Below are positions 7,871 to 16,165 of a stretch of DNA of 64,000 nucleotides, piece by piece. The DNA comes from Psychrobium sp051201665. Lineage in GTDB: Bacteria; Pseudomonadota; Gammaproteobacteria; Enterobacterales; Psychrobiaceae. Both the position numbers and the translations under genes were made by a program. The notes under the pieces are model-generated. The model did not search any database. It had not been told where the DNA came from and saw only the letters and a list, made by a program, of their open reading frames with translations. The stretch is from positions 1,550,001-1,614,000 of the forward strand of contig NZ_CP179210.1 in NCBI RefSeq assembly GCF_051201665.1. The letters are read 5' to 3'. Every line of letters starts with the position of its first letter. Position 1 is the stretch's first letter.

Positions 7871-8909
7871 AGATAGCGCCAATGCCGTCAACTCCTATCC
7901 CTAAAAGTATTGCTACGCCAAGTTTACTCAGTCAAATCATTACCTGTAAGTATCAGTTTGGCTTACCGTTGTATCGACAAGAAACGTGGTTTGGCGATAT
8001 CGGCATAACGATTAATCGTAAAACCATGTCAAGTTGGATGGTTCGTTGTAGCGAACTGCTTGAACCGTTGTATGACACACTCAAAATACAGTTACTCCAA
8101 CAACCTGCGATTCATGCGGATGAAACACCGCTCAAGGTTATCAAAGCTAACAAAGCGACCAGCTATATGTGGTTATATTGTTGCGGTGATGACAAACCTG
8201 AAGGTAAGACAAACATCGTCTTATTTGATTATCACAACAGTCGTGCAGGACAATGCGCCATTGATTTTCTCGATGATTACTCAGGTTACATGCACGTTGA
8301 TGGCTACAAAGGTTATGAAAAAACCAGCGCCACTTTAGTGGCTTGTCTTGCTCATATCCGTCGCAAGTTCATTGAAGCAAAAGGCAACAACAAGACAACC
8401 GGTAAAGCCGACGTAGCGCTTAACTTCATTGGTAAACTCTATGGTATAGAGCAATCGATTAAAGAGATGAAGGACGATGAAAAATACAAGGCTCGCCAAC
8501 AACAAGCCAAACCCATTGTCGAAGAATTTTATCACTGGCTTGTAGAGCACAAAGATAAACTGTCTCCGCAAAGGCCGCTGTCAAAAGCCATTACCTATGC
8601 ACTGAATCAGTATGAAAAATTCAAACGCTACCTTGATGATGGTAAGTTAAGTATTGATAACAATCGTGCAGAACGAGCCATAAAACCGTTTGTGATTGGA
8701 CGCAAGGCTTGGTTGTTTTCCCATACCCCAAGAGGTGCGAAAGCCAGCGCCATTCTCTATAGTTTGGTGGAAACCGCTAAGGCTAACGGCCTTGTCGTAC
8801 ATGACTATATATCCCACTGTTTAGAGCAGATTGCTGAAAATCCTGATGCTCTTGAATCACTAATGCCTTGGAATTTTAAATAGCTAGGTGTCGTTGCCTA
8901 GACGCTTAC
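7870..8909 (+). pseudogene. 5'-truncated IS66 with partial tnpC and intact right end
   Basis: From CAGATAGCGCC (7870) onward the DNA matches codons ~178-514 of the full tnpC copies, on the plus strand. It includes HADETPLKV, MHVDGYKGYEK and NNRAERAIKPF, the DDE-type catalytic regions. The zinc-finger N-terminus, tnpA and tnpB are missing. The reading frame stays open to 8883, and an in-frame start inside the upstream 23-bp repeats (near 7846) would give a chimeric 345-residue protein, probably non-functional. The right terminal repeat (GTCGTTGCCTAGACGCTTAC) ends at 8909. Confidence 0.9.
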
Positions 8910-9100
8910 AATGCGCGTATCGTGATCTTTTTAAACATCATGTTGATAATAAGCTCATCACTAATATTAGAGATAGCGTTAATCGAGGGATGGCAATTGG
9001 CAGTGAACAATTTAAGCGCGAAATAGAATTGTTAACGGGTCGCAGAATGCAACCAAAGAAAAGAGGTCGACCGTTAGGTTGGAAGAAAGATGAAGTGTAG
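8910..9100 (+). pseudogene. C-terminal fragment of a second RAYT family transposase
   Basis: The frame after the IS66 end reads YRDLFKHHVDNKLITNIRDS, then MAIGSEQFKREIELLTGRR and KKRGRPLGWKK. This is the usual C-terminus of TnpA-REP proteins (YRxLFxxHxDxxL ... GxxxFKxEIExxxGRRxxPxxxGRP). The N-terminal HUH half is absent, cut off by IS66. It belongs to a different RAYT type from the protein at 6540. Confidence 0.8.
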
Positions 9101-9290
9101 TTTTATTTTAACCTGACCCTAATATATTTTAGAGATAGCGTTAATCGAGGGATGGCAATTGGCAGTGAACAATTTAAGCGCGAAATAGAATTGTTAACGG
9201 GTCGCAGAATGCAACCAAAGAAAAGAGGTCGACCGTTAGGTTGGAAGAAAGATGAAGTGTAGTTTTATTTTAACCTGACCCTAATATATT
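8967..9290 (+). repeat. Perfect 162-bp tandem duplication (8967-9128 and 9129-9290)
   Basis: The two units appear identical base for base, from TTAGAGATAGCG to CCTGACCCTAATATATT. Each holds the last ~44 codons of the RAYT fragment and the element's right end. The identity suggests a recent duplication or slippage between short TT/ATT repeats. Confidence 0.9.
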
Positions 9291-9546
9291 CTAATATACA
9301 TTACCTAGCCCCATTGAACTAGCCCCTAAGCCAGCCCCACCCCTTCTGAGCTTCTAGCCCAATCTGGTGTTCCATTAAGCCTGCCTTTAGCCCCATTATT
9401 GTGTATTTTAGTATCATGATAAAGATTACTGAACGGCTTAGGGTTAAGATTCCACGACTGATTTATAAATTTATTCAACGATCATTTAGTGAGTAAGCCA
9501 AAACAAGTTCGTTAAGTAAAAAATACCATTTTTAAGAATCGACAAA
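9291..9546. other. Non-coding stretch, nothing recognised
   Basis: No plausible gene. The part at 9303-9400 repeats the motif TAGCCCC/AGCCCC several times and is more GC-rich than its surroundings, perhaps decayed coding DNA of the toxin region. Confidence 0.4.
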
Positions 9547-9780
9547 TTATTTTTCTAATATACGCAAAACCAGTTCAACAGCAATAACTAAACCAAACAT
9601 GATTAGTGAAAGTAATCCCAATATTTTCAATAAAACAAAAAAATATTGTTCAAATAGCAACTCATCCAACACAATAGCTAAAAAAAGTATAAGCATACAT
9701 TTAATAGATAAACTGGAAATTTTACTACACCAATCATATATATTTTGATATTTCAAACTAGTTACACCCACAAGGACCAA
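9547..9780 (-). CDS. Possible small membrane protein
   Basis: Up to 77 residues, with two hydrophobic stretches in the last 50 (MLILFLAIVLDELLFEQYFF and LLKILGLLSLIMFGLVIAV). The longest frame starts at a TTG that lies in the tail of the upstream terminator, so the true start is uncertain; an internal ATG at about 9696 is possible. It may be a genuine membrane immunity gene or the 3' remnant of one. No family recognised. Confidence 0.35.
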   Translation of the reverse strand: MVLVGVTSLKYQNIYDWCSKISSLSIKCMLILFLAIVLDELLFEQYFFVLLKILGLLSLIMFGLVIAVELVLRILEK

Positions 9781-9803
9781 AAAAAGCCCACTCTTTTGAG
9801 TGA
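9779..9803 (-). terminator. Rho-independent terminator after the 169-residue gene
   Basis: On the minus strand CACTC-AAAA-GAGTG is followed by GGC and seven T residues, eleven or so bases past the stop of the gene at 9811-10320. Confidence 0.7.
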
Positions 9804-9810
9804 AAACGCA

Positions 9811-10320
9811 TCACAAGTAATATTGCTTTATGTAACTTCCAATTTTTCCACCATCTAACCACTCAATTACATCATCCAATGATTCAACAGCTTCATTGAC
9901 TGCTTTTTCAATTTTTTTATGAGGTTTTTTTGGGTAGAAGTAGTTTCCAAACCAATCTCTTCTGTCACTGCCCCATTCTAGCAATTCATAGTTAGCCGAA
10001 GCTTTTCTACATAAATGTATATAAGGCGGACTTGCAGCATAAGTGCATTGATTTGCAGGATAATTTACACCATCTTTAACGACACCCGAGTCCAAAATTT
10101 TTCCAGCCCCTATTCGAAAACTATACCCATTTTTTCCAATTTGGATAGATATTATTTCTATTCTCCCATCTAGATTCCTACGAAGATCACCAAAAGGAAA
10201 CGCATCTTTATTGGTTTTCGTGAAAGTATCCTCAAAACAATAAAACCCAGCTCGACTTAATTTTGATACTATGTTCTCTTTTAAAAGTTTTTTAAGGTAT
10301 TTACGAGTCTTCATTAACAT
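9811..10320 (-). CDS. Candidate immunity protein (cassette A), DUF4304-like
   Basis: 169 residues from ATG 10320 (upstream in-frame ATGs at 10326 and 10332 are also possible). I prefer 10320 because it overlaps the stop of the preceding toxin-tail remnant as TAATG. The protein starts MLMKTRKYLKKLLKENIVSK and contains a LSRAGFYCFEDTFTKTN block, then GRIEIISIQIGKNGYSFRIG. That order (N-terminal helix, 'GF...', then a strand reporting on size or identity) is reminiscent of DUF4304-type proteins, which are often immunity proteins, but I hold this loosely. The C-terminus is helical (KKIEKAVNEAVESLDDVIEW). No signal peptide, so a cytoplasmic role is likely. A terminator follows. Confidence 0.65.
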   Translation of the reverse strand: MLMKTRKYLKKLLKENIVSKLSRAGFYCFEDTFTKTNKDAFPFGDLRRNLDGRIEIISIQIGKNGYSFRIGAGKILDSGVVKDGVNYPANQCTYAASPPYIHLCRKASANYELLEWGSDRRDWFGNYFYPKKPHKKIEKAVNEAVESLDDVIEWLDGGKIGSYIKQYYL

Positions 10321-10370
10321 TAACATCCACATCCAGAATTAGATCCCGCAGCATTTGTTCCAACTCCCCT
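10320..10370 (-). pseudogene. Toxin-tail remnant A, ends Cys-Gly-Cys
   Basis: On the minus strand this frame reads RGVGTNAAGSNSGCGC then stop, with the stop overlapping the next start. No start codon or body is present upstream. Two similar tails (13272-13322 and 13756-13776) end SCGC and DCGC, which is why I read this frame as real. An overlapping frame (TGELEQMLRDLILDVDVN...) is also open, so the assignment is not certain. Confidence 0.5.
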
Positions 10371-10378
10371 GTGCAGCG

Positions 10379-10431
10379 ACAATAAAGTCTGCCCGCAACA
10401 GAGTGAAATTACAATAAAGTTTGCCCGTAAG
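10379..10431. repeat. Two short direct repeats ACAATAAAGTYTGCCCGYA
   Basis: Copies at 10379 and 10411, 32 bp apart, differing at two positions. They lie between toxin tail A and the end of the interrupted gene upstream, so they may be the debris of a small REP-like element. Confidence 0.5.
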
Positions 10432-10549
10432 AAATAATATTACCAATATAAATCTCTTAGCTTATTTAAATAATAAGTTTATTTCTTTAGACTTACTCTT
10501 AAAATACTTTGGTAAAACTTTATACTCTATACATGTTATTGCACCATTA

Positions 10550-10557
10550 AATATAAA
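10550..10557. repeat. IS66 target duplication, right copy AATATAAA
   Basis: AATATAAA occurs here and at 12947-12954, directly flanking the IS66 copy at 10558-12946. An 8-bp duplication is the usual length for IS66. Confidence 0.95.
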
Positions 10558-10583
10558 GTAAGCGTCTAGGCAACGACACCTAG

Positions 10584-12128
10584 CTATTTAAAATTCCAAG
10601 GCATTAGTGATTCAAGAGCATCAGGATTTTCAGCAATCTGCTCTAAACAGTGGGATATATAGTCATGTACGACAAGGCCGTTAGCCTTAGCGGTTTCCAC
10701 CAAACTATAGAGAATGGCGCTGGCTTTCGCACCTCTTGGGGTATGGGAAAACAACCAAGCCTTGCGTCCAATCACAAACGGTTTTATGGCTCGTTCTGCA
10801 CGATTGTTATCAATACTTAACTTACCATCATCAAGGTAGCGTTTGAATTTTTCATACTGATTCAGTGCATAGGTAATGGCTTTTGACAGCGGCCTTTGCG
10901 GAGACAGTTTTTCTTTGTGCTCTACAAGCCAGTGATAAAACTCTTCGACAATGGGTTTGGCTTGTTGTTGGCGAGCCTTGTATTTTTCATCGTCCTTCAT
11001 CTCTTTAATCGATTGCTCTATACCATAGAGTTTACCAATGAAGTTAAGCGCTACGTCGGCTTTACCGGTTGTCTTGTTGTTGCCTTTTGCTTCAATGAAC
11101 TTGCGACGGATATGAGCAAGACAAGCCACTAAAGTGGCGCTGGTTTTTTCATAACCTTTGTAGCCATCAACGTGCATGTAACCTGAGTAATCATCGAGAA
11201 AATCAATGGCGCATTGTCCTGCACGACTGTTGTGATAATCAAATAAGACGATGTTTGTCTTACCTTCAGGTTTGTCATCACCGCAACAATATAACCACAT
11301 ATAGCTGGTCGCTTTGTTAGCTTTGATAACCTTGAGCGGTGTTTCATCCGCATGAATCGCAGGTTGTTGGAGTAACTGTATTTTTAGTGTGTCATACAAC
11401 GGTTCAAGCAGTTCGCTACAACGAACCATCCAACTTGACATGGTTTTACGATTAATCGTTATGCCGATATCGCCAAACCACGTTTCTTGTCGATACAACG
11501 GTAAGCCAAACTGATACTTACAGGTAATGATTTGACTGAGTAAACTTGGCGTAGCAATACTTTTAGGGATGGGGGTTGACGGCATAGGCGCTATCTGGAT
11601 ATCGCTTTGTATGCCCTCTTTTTCACACGCTCTGCATGCGTACTTTGGACGAACGGTTTTAATAACCTTGATATGAGCAGGTACAAATTCGAGCGTTTCA
11701 CTTTCTGCTTCACCCATTTTATGTAACGCACTTTGACAGTGACTACAGACTTTAGCGTCGTCGTGTAAATCAACCACCACCTCTTTGCGAGGTAAGGCCT
11801 CGGGTAATGGTGTGCGCTTGGGTTTTGCTTTTTCGGTGTGTGGTTCATCATTGGCGATGAGGAGCGCTTTTTCTGTGTCAGACAGCGTTTCTATGTCATC
11901 CAATTGAGCTTCTACTTCGTTAAATACTTCACCAGCCCCTGGCATTTTCTCTGACTTTTTGCCGTATTCTTTGGCAATCTTGGCGTTATACGCATCAAGT
12001 AGTTCTTGATAGAGAGACTTTTGCTGCGCTAACTCTTTGTTTTGCTTTTGCACAACGTACTGCAACTCAAGCAGCATGCTCTTGAGTTGTTCTGGGTCGT
12101 TGGGCAATGAGTTGGCATCAAATTTCAT
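10584..12128 (-). CDS. tnpC: IS66 transposase TnpC (copy A)
   Basis: 514 residues. It has a leucine-zipper-like N-terminal coiled coil (PEQLKSMLLELQYVVQKQNK), then a zinc-finger region with CSHC ... CRAC (residues ~130-172). The DDE-type catalytic core follows, with HADETPLKV, MHVDGYKGYEK and NNRAERAIKPF. It catalyses IS66 transposition together with TnpA and TnpB. The full length matches intact family members. It differs from copy B at very few positions, for example Ile versus Leu in GIEQSIKEM. Confidence 0.95.
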   Translation of the reverse strand: MKFDANSLPNDPEQLKSMLLELQYVVQKQNKELAQQKSLYQELLDAYNAKIAKEYGKKSEKMPGAGEVFNEVEAQLDDIETLSDTEKALLIANDEPHTEKAKPKRTPLPEALPRKEVVVDLHDDAKVCSHCQSALHKMGEAESETLEFVPAHIKVIKTVRPKYACRACEKEGIQSDIQIAPMPSTPIPKSIATPSLLSQIITCKYQFGLPLYRQETWFGDIGITINRKTMSSWMVRCSELLEPLYDTLKIQLLQQPAIHADETPLKVIKANKATSYMWLYCCGDDKPEGKTNIVLFDYHNSRAGQCAIDFLDDYSGYMHVDGYKGYEKTSATLVACLAHIRRKFIEAKGNNKTTGKADVALNFIGKLYGIEQSIKEMKDDEKYKARQQQAKPIVEEFYHWLVEHKEKLSPQRPLSKAITYALNQYEKFKRYLDDGKLSIDNNRAERAIKPFVIGRKAWLFSHTPRGAKASAILYSLVETAKANGLVVHDYISHCLEQIAENPDALESLMPWNFK

Positions 12129-12221
12129 GCCGTCAGTGTAGCAATGTTATAGCGCCATTGTGACTGTTCAGCTCAAATAGAAAATCAGATCGTGTCAACG
12201 ATCGTTGACTTGTGTATTGCG

Positions 12222-12572
12222 CTATCCCAGATCGGACTGATAATGTAATTCTTGATGACCAAGGACATCGTAACCAGACAATAGCCAAGTGAGTTGTTGC
12301 TCTGTTAACACAACATCCTCGCTATCAAGTTGACTTGGCCATTTGAATTTGTGTTTTTCAAGGCGTTTATACCACAGGGCAAAGCCCGTTTTATCCCAAT
12401 AGACTAATTTCAATTTATCTTTGGCTTTATTAGAGAATAAGAACAGTGCGCCGGTGTAGGCATCGTATTTAAGCTCTTGCTCTACAATAGCAATAAGGCC
12501 ATCGATGGACTTTCGAAAATCGACTACATCGCGATACAGATAGACAGCGCTTGGATTAACAAACATCTTCAT
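12222..12572 (-). CDS. tnpB: IS66 accessory protein TnpB (copy A)
   Basis: 116 residues with the family signature VDFRKSIDGLIAIVE near the N-terminus, then GALFLFSNKAKDKLKLVYWD and GFALWYKRLE. It is the IS66 OrfB protein, required for transposition. Its start lies inside the 3' end of tnpA (17-bp overlap), implying coupled translation. The protein is identical in copy B. Confidence 0.95.
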   Translation of the reverse strand: MKMFVNPSAVYLYRDVVDFRKSIDGLIAIVEQELKYDAYTGALFLFSNKAKDKLKLVYWDKTGFALWYKRLEKHKFKWPSQLDSEDVVLTEQQLTWLLSGYDVLGHQELHYQSDLG

Positions 12573-12867
12573 GATGCAACCCCTTAAGCAGCTGTGCCAA
12601 GTACATTGGCGATGTTGATTGTGGTAAGCACACCTTGGCGAGGCCTACAGTAAGAACAATAGGAGCTATTTCTGTATTAATTTTTAACGGTTGAGTGACG
12701 CAGGCTTTCACAAAGCTTGATGTTTCCTTAGTTAACTTCTTCTTAGTTGCATAAAAGGCTGTGGTTGAAATGTTATTGTCGCGGCAAAAATCACTAACGC
12801 TCAAGCCACTGGATTGGTGCAGATTAATGATGTCTTGCCATTGTTCGAGGCTTCGATGTTTACTCAT
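12556..12867 (-). CDS. tnpA: IS66 accessory protein TnpA, helix-turn-helix (copy A)
   Basis: 103 residues. The N-terminal half (LEQWQDIINLHQSSGLSVSD FCRDNNISTTAFY) is a helix-turn-helix of the IS66 OrfA/IS3 OrfA type, expected to bind DNA. It is preceded by AGGAGATTAACATG on its own strand. Copy A has KACVTQPLKIN where copy B has KVSVTQPSKIN, the clearest protein difference between the two copies. Confidence 0.92.
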   Translation of the reverse strand: MSKHRSLEQWQDIINLHQSSGLSVSDFCRDNNISTTAFYATKKKLTKETSSFVKACVTQPLKINTEIAPIVLTVGLAKVCLPQSTSPMYLAQLLKGLHHEDVC

Positions 12868-12946
12868 GTTAATCTCCTTAATAAAATTGGAGATACTCTA
12901 TCCAAGTTAACATATGAAAGGTATGTGTCTTTGGCGAGACGCTTAC

Positions 12947-12954
12947 AATATAAA
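12947..12954. repeat. IS66 target duplication, left copy AATATAAA
   Basis: It matches 10550-10557 exactly. Confidence 0.95.
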
Positions 12955-13271
12955 AATCTTACCAATCACTTTCTCACCATTTTCAGATAGTAAATTAATA
13001 TGAACTTTTTTTTCACCTTTAGACTCATCCAATCTAGCCTTTATATCTATGTTTTTTCTATTTTGATCGATAGTATTAAAAAATTGTACAATTTTTCCAT
13101 CGTCTGAGCGTTGAGCAATATTGTAATAATTAAATTGTAAGTTTAATCTTTTTTGTTGCTTGGCTGTCAGAGAGGAGGCGAATTGCTGTAAAGATAATGC
13201 CTCGTAATCCCTCAGCCATTTATTTCCACTAAAAACAAAATAATATAATAATTTTTTAAACAAATTTCTAA

Positions 13272-13322
13272 TTAGCATCCGCAAGAATCTCCAGAACCGC
13301 CGAGCACACTTCCTAAAATGAA
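13272..13322 (-). pseudogene. Toxin-tail remnant B, ends Cys-Gly-Cys
   Basis: On the minus strand, directly after and in frame with the stop of the gene at 13323, the sequence reads FILGSVLGGSGDSCGC then stop. No start codon is present. The final codons overlap the ATG of the next gene (GGATGCTAA). This is the layout of a toxin 3' end coupled to an immunity gene, with the toxin body deleted. Confidence 0.6.
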
Positions 13323-13772
13323 TTAAAGCAGACTATTGACTATTGAAAACTCGTCAATAGAAAGGTTTTTTTTCAACTGATTATAATTAATTGAAGCCAA
13401 AATAGCCTTCTGTAAGTCATTCTCGGTATCATAGAACTGCCCCCAAACAGAAAAGCTATCTCCTTGTATTACGGATATTGAAATATCTTCAAGGATATCA
13501 GTCCATTTATTATCAATTTTTTTTAATTCTAATTTAACACTATAAGGAGTTATTCCTATTCTTGATAAGAAAGAAGTAAATACATCAGTTTTCGCCATAA
13601 TTATATTTTCTATTTCAAAAATACTAGCATCCTGATTTATAATTTTCCCCCCTATATATGTACGTTTAATAAAAGAGATTGGTTTATTTGTTTTCATTTC
13701 TAAAGACAAAAACAAAGGTAGAATGAAACATTCCGTTTTACTTAAAAATATACACTCAGCAGCCACAATCAC
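13323..13772 (-). CDS. Candidate immunity protein (cassette C)
   Basis: 149 residues if the GTG at 13772 is used, 124 if translation begins at the ATG at 13697 (MKTNKPISFIKRTYIGGK). The longer form would overlap tail remnant C, like the other two cassettes, but its first 25 residues (FLSKTECFILPLFLSLE) are unusually hydrophobic and cysteine-rich. The body alternates strands and charged helices and ends SIDEFSIVNSLL. I recognise no family. Its AT-rich composition, size and place after a CGC tail support an immunity role by analogy only. Confidence 0.6.
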   Translation of the reverse strand: MIVAAECIFLSKTECFILPLFLSLEMKTNKPISFIKRTYIGGKIINQDASIFEIENIIMAKTDVFTSFLSRIGITPYSVKLELKKIDNKWTDILEDISISVIQGDSFSVWGQFYDTENDLQKAILASINYNQLKKNLSIDEFSIVNSLL

Positions 13773-13776
13773 TTCC
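13756..13776 (-). pseudogene. Toxin-tail remnant C, ends Cys-Gly-Cys, cut by IS66
   Basis: The last six codons and stop (GSDCGC) are all that remain; IS66 copy B begins at the next base (13777). This is the third tail in 3.5 kb to end CGC. Confidence 0.5.
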
Positions 13777-13802
13777 GTAAGAGTCTAGGCAACGACACCT
13801 AG

Positions 13803-15347
13803 CTATTTAAAATTCCAAGGCATTAGTGATTCAAGAGCATCAGGATTTTCAGCAATCTGCTCTAAACAGTGGGATATATAGTCATGTACGACAAGGCCGT
13901 TAGCCTTAGCGGTTTCCACCAAACTATAGAGAATGGCGCTGGCTTTCGCACCTCTTGGGGTATGGGAAAACAACCAAGCCTTGCGTCCAATCACAAACGG
14001 TTTTATGGCTCGTTCTGCACGATTGTTATCAATACTTAACTTACCATCATCAAGGTAGCGTTTGAATTTTTCATACTGATTCAGTGCATAGGTAATGGCT
14101 TTTGACAGCGGCCTTTGCGGAGACAGTTTTTCTTTGTGCTCTACAAGCCAGTGATAAAACTCTTCGACAATGGGTTTGGCTTGTTGTTGGCGAGCCTTGT
14201 ATTTTTCATCGTCCTTCATCTCTTTAAGCGATTGCTCTATACCATAGAGTTTACCAATGAAGTTAAGCGCTACGTCGGCTTTACCGGTTGTCTTGTTGTT
14301 GCCTTTTGCTTCAATGAACTTGCGACGGATATGAGCAAGACAAGCCACTAAAGTGGCGCTGGTTTTTTCATAACCTTTGTAGCCATCAACGTGCATGTAA
14401 CCTGAGTAATCATCGAGAAAATCAATGGCGCATTGTCCTGCACGACTGTTGTGATAATCAAATAAGACGATGTTTGTCTTACCTTCAGGTTTGTCATCAC
14501 CGCAACAATATAACCACATATAGCTGGTCGCTTTGTTAGCTTTGATAACCTTGAGCGGTGTTTCATCCGCATGAATCGCAGGTTGTTGGAGTAACTGTAT
14601 TTTGAGTGTGTCATACAACGGTTCAAGCAGTTCGCTACAACGAACCATCCAACTTGACATGGTTTTGCGATTAATCGTTATGCCGATATCGCCAAACCAC
14701 GTTTCTTGTCGATACAACGGTAAGCCAAACTGATACTTACAGGTAATGATTTGACTGAGTAAACTTGGCGTAGCAATACTTTTAGGGATAGGAGTTGACG
14801 GCATTGGCGCTATCTGGATATCGCTTTGTATGCCCTCTTTTTCACACGCTCTGCATGCGTACTTTGGACGAACGGTTTTAATAACCTTGATATGAGCAGG
14901 TACAAATTCGAGCGTTTCACTTTCTGCTTCACCCATTTTATGTAACGCACTTTGACAGTGACTACAGACTTTAGCGTCGTCGTGTAAATCAACCACCACC
15001 TCTTTGCGAGGTAAGGCCTCGGGTAATGGTGTGCGCTTGGGTTTTGCTTTTTCGGTGTGTGGTTCATCATTGGCGATGAGGAGCGCTTTTTCTGTGTCAG
15101 ACAGCGTTTCTATGTCATCCAATTGAGCTTCTACTTCGTTAAATACTTCACCAGCCCCTGGCATTTTCTCTGACTTTTTGCCGTATTCTTTGGCAATCTT
15201 GGCGTTATACGCATCAAGTAGTTCTTGATAGAGAGACTTTTGCTGCGCTAACTCTTTATTTTGCTTTTGCACAACGTACTGCAACTCAAGCAGCATGCTC
15301 TTGAGTTGTTCTGGGTCGTTGGGCAATGAGTTGGCATCAAATTTCAT
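13803..15347 (-). CDS. tnpC: IS66 transposase TnpC (copy B)
   Basis: 514 residues with the same zinc-finger and DDE regions as copy A. The only protein change I see is GIEQSLKEM in place of GIEQSIKEM. It is intact and should be functional. Confidence 0.95.
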   Translation of the reverse strand: MKFDANSLPNDPEQLKSMLLELQYVVQKQNKELAQQKSLYQELLDAYNAKIAKEYGKKSEKMPGAGEVFNEVEAQLDDIETLSDTEKALLIANDEPHTEKAKPKRTPLPEALPRKEVVVDLHDDAKVCSHCQSALHKMGEAESETLEFVPAHIKVIKTVRPKYACRACEKEGIQSDIQIAPMPSTPIPKSIATPSLLSQIITCKYQFGLPLYRQETWFGDIGITINRKTMSSWMVRCSELLEPLYDTLKIQLLQQPAIHADETPLKVIKANKATSYMWLYCCGDDKPEGKTNIVLFDYHNSRAGQCAIDFLDDYSGYMHVDGYKGYEKTSATLVACLAHIRRKFIEAKGNNKTTGKADVALNFIGKLYGIEQSLKEMKDDEKYKARQQQAKPIVEEFYHWLVEHKEKLSPQRPLSKAITYALNQYEKFKRYLDDGKLSIDNNRAERAIKPFVIGRKAWLFSHTPRGAKASAILYSLVETAKANGLVVHDYISHCLEQIAENPDALESLMPWNFK

Positions 15348-15440
15348 GCCGTCAGTGTAGCAATGTTATAGCGCCATTGTGACTGTTCAGCTCAAATAGA
15401 AAATCAGATCGTGTCAACGATCGTTGACTTGTGTATTGCG

Positions 15441-15791
15441 CTATCCCAGATCGGACTGATAATGTAATTCTTGATGACCAAGGACATCGTAACCAGACAA
15501 TAGCCAAGTGAGTTGTTGCTCTGTTAACACAACATCCTCGCTATCAAGTTGACTTGGCCATTTGAATTTGTGTTTTTCAAGGCGTTTATACCACAGGGCA
15601 AAGCCCGTTTTATCCCAATAGACTAATTTCAATTTATCTTTGGCTTTATTAGAGAATAAGAACAGTGCGCCGGTGTAGGCATCGTATTTAAGCTCTTGCT
15701 CTACAATAGCAATAAGGCCATCGATGGACTTTCGAAAATCGACTACATCGCGATACAGATAGACAGCGCTTGGATTAACAAACATCTTCAT
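15441..15791 (-). CDS. tnpB: IS66 accessory protein TnpB (copy B)
   Basis: 116 residues, identical to the copy A protein. It overlaps the end of tnpA by 17 bp. Confidence 0.95.
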   Translation of the reverse strand: MKMFVNPSAVYLYRDVVDFRKSIDGLIAIVEQELKYDAYTGALFLFSNKAKDKLKLVYWDKTGFALWYKRLEKHKFKWPSQLDSEDVVLTEQQLTWLLSGYDVLGHQELHYQSDLG

Positions 15792-16086
15792 GATGCAACC
15801 CCTTAAGCAGCTGTGCCAAGTACATTGGCGATGTTGATTGTGGTAAGCACACCTTGGCGAGGCCTACAGTAAGAACAATAGGAGCTATCTCTGTATTAAT
15901 TTTTGACGGTTGAGTGACGCTGACTTTTACAAAGCTTGATGTTTCCTTAGTTAACTTCTTCTTAGTTGCATAAAAGGCTGTGGTTGAAATGTTATTGTCG
16001 CGGCAAAAATCACTAACGCTCAAGCCACTGGATTGGTGCAGATTAATGATGTCTTGCCATTGTTCGAGGCTTCGATGTTTACTCAT
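15775..16086 (-). CDS. tnpA: IS66 accessory protein TnpA (copy B)
   Basis: 103 residues, helix-turn-helix. It reads KVSVTQPSKIN where copy A has KACVTQPLKIN. The base changes cluster in a ~30-bp patch (around 15893-15925), which suggests patchwise exchange with a third IS66 copy. Confidence 0.92.
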   Translation of the reverse strand: MSKHRSLEQWQDIINLHQSSGLSVSDFCRDNNISTTAFYATKKKLTKETSSFVKVSVTQPSKINTEIAPIVLTVGLAKVCLPQSTSPMYLAQLLKGLHHEDVC

Positions 16087-16165
16087 GTTAATCTCCTTAA
16101 TAAAATTGGAGATACCCTATCCAAGTTAACTTATGAAAGGTATGTGTCTTTGGCGAGACGCTTAC

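Larger units (their letters stand above)
10558..12946 (-). mobile_element. IS66-family insertion sequence, copy A (2,389 bp)
   Basis: It is bounded by inverted ends GTAAGCGTCTAGGCAACGAC (10558) and, on the other strand, GTAAGCGTCTCGCCAAAGAC (ending 12946). Identical 8-bp flanks AATATAAA show simple transposition with no later rearrangement. It carries tnpA, tnpB and tnpC in the standard order. It is nearly identical to copy B at 13777-16165 and so recently active. Confidence 0.95.
10462..13278 (-). pseudogene. Candidate immunity gene (cassette B) split by IS66
   Basis: The 5' part (ATG 13278 down to 12947) encodes MLIRNLFKKLLYYFVFSGNK..., and its frame ends at a stop supplied by the IS66 tip. 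If IS66 (10558-12946) and one 8-bp duplication are removed, the frame continues without a stop from GKIFI into FNGAITCIEYKVLPKYFKSK and on to a TAA at 10462-10464. The restored protein has 139 residues. The start ATG overlaps the stop of tail remnant B. The N-terminus has a short hydrophobic stretch; the rest is charged and AT-rich with no family recognised. The present 112-codon product lacks the last ~29 residues and may be non-functional. Confidence 0.75.
13777..16165 (-). mobile_element. IS66-family insertion sequence, copy B (2,389 bp)
   Basis: Same length and gene order as copy A. The right end reads GTAAGAGTCTAGGC (one change from GTAAGCGTCT). The flanking 8-mers differ (TCACTTCC at 13769-13776, GCTTTATC at 16166-16173), so there is no target duplication. 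This is the expected result of homologous recombination between two IS66 copies, with loss or inversion of what lay between. Confidence 0.95.

Noticed and set aside
8888..8909. Start of the RAYT fragment in the open frame
   Set aside because: Those codons belong to the IS66 right end; the RAYT homology starts at 8910.
10321..10392. Alternative frame reading TGELEQMLRDLILDVDVN over tail A
   Set aside because: It is open but has no start, and only the other frame shares the CGC ending with tails B and C. Kept as a caveat.
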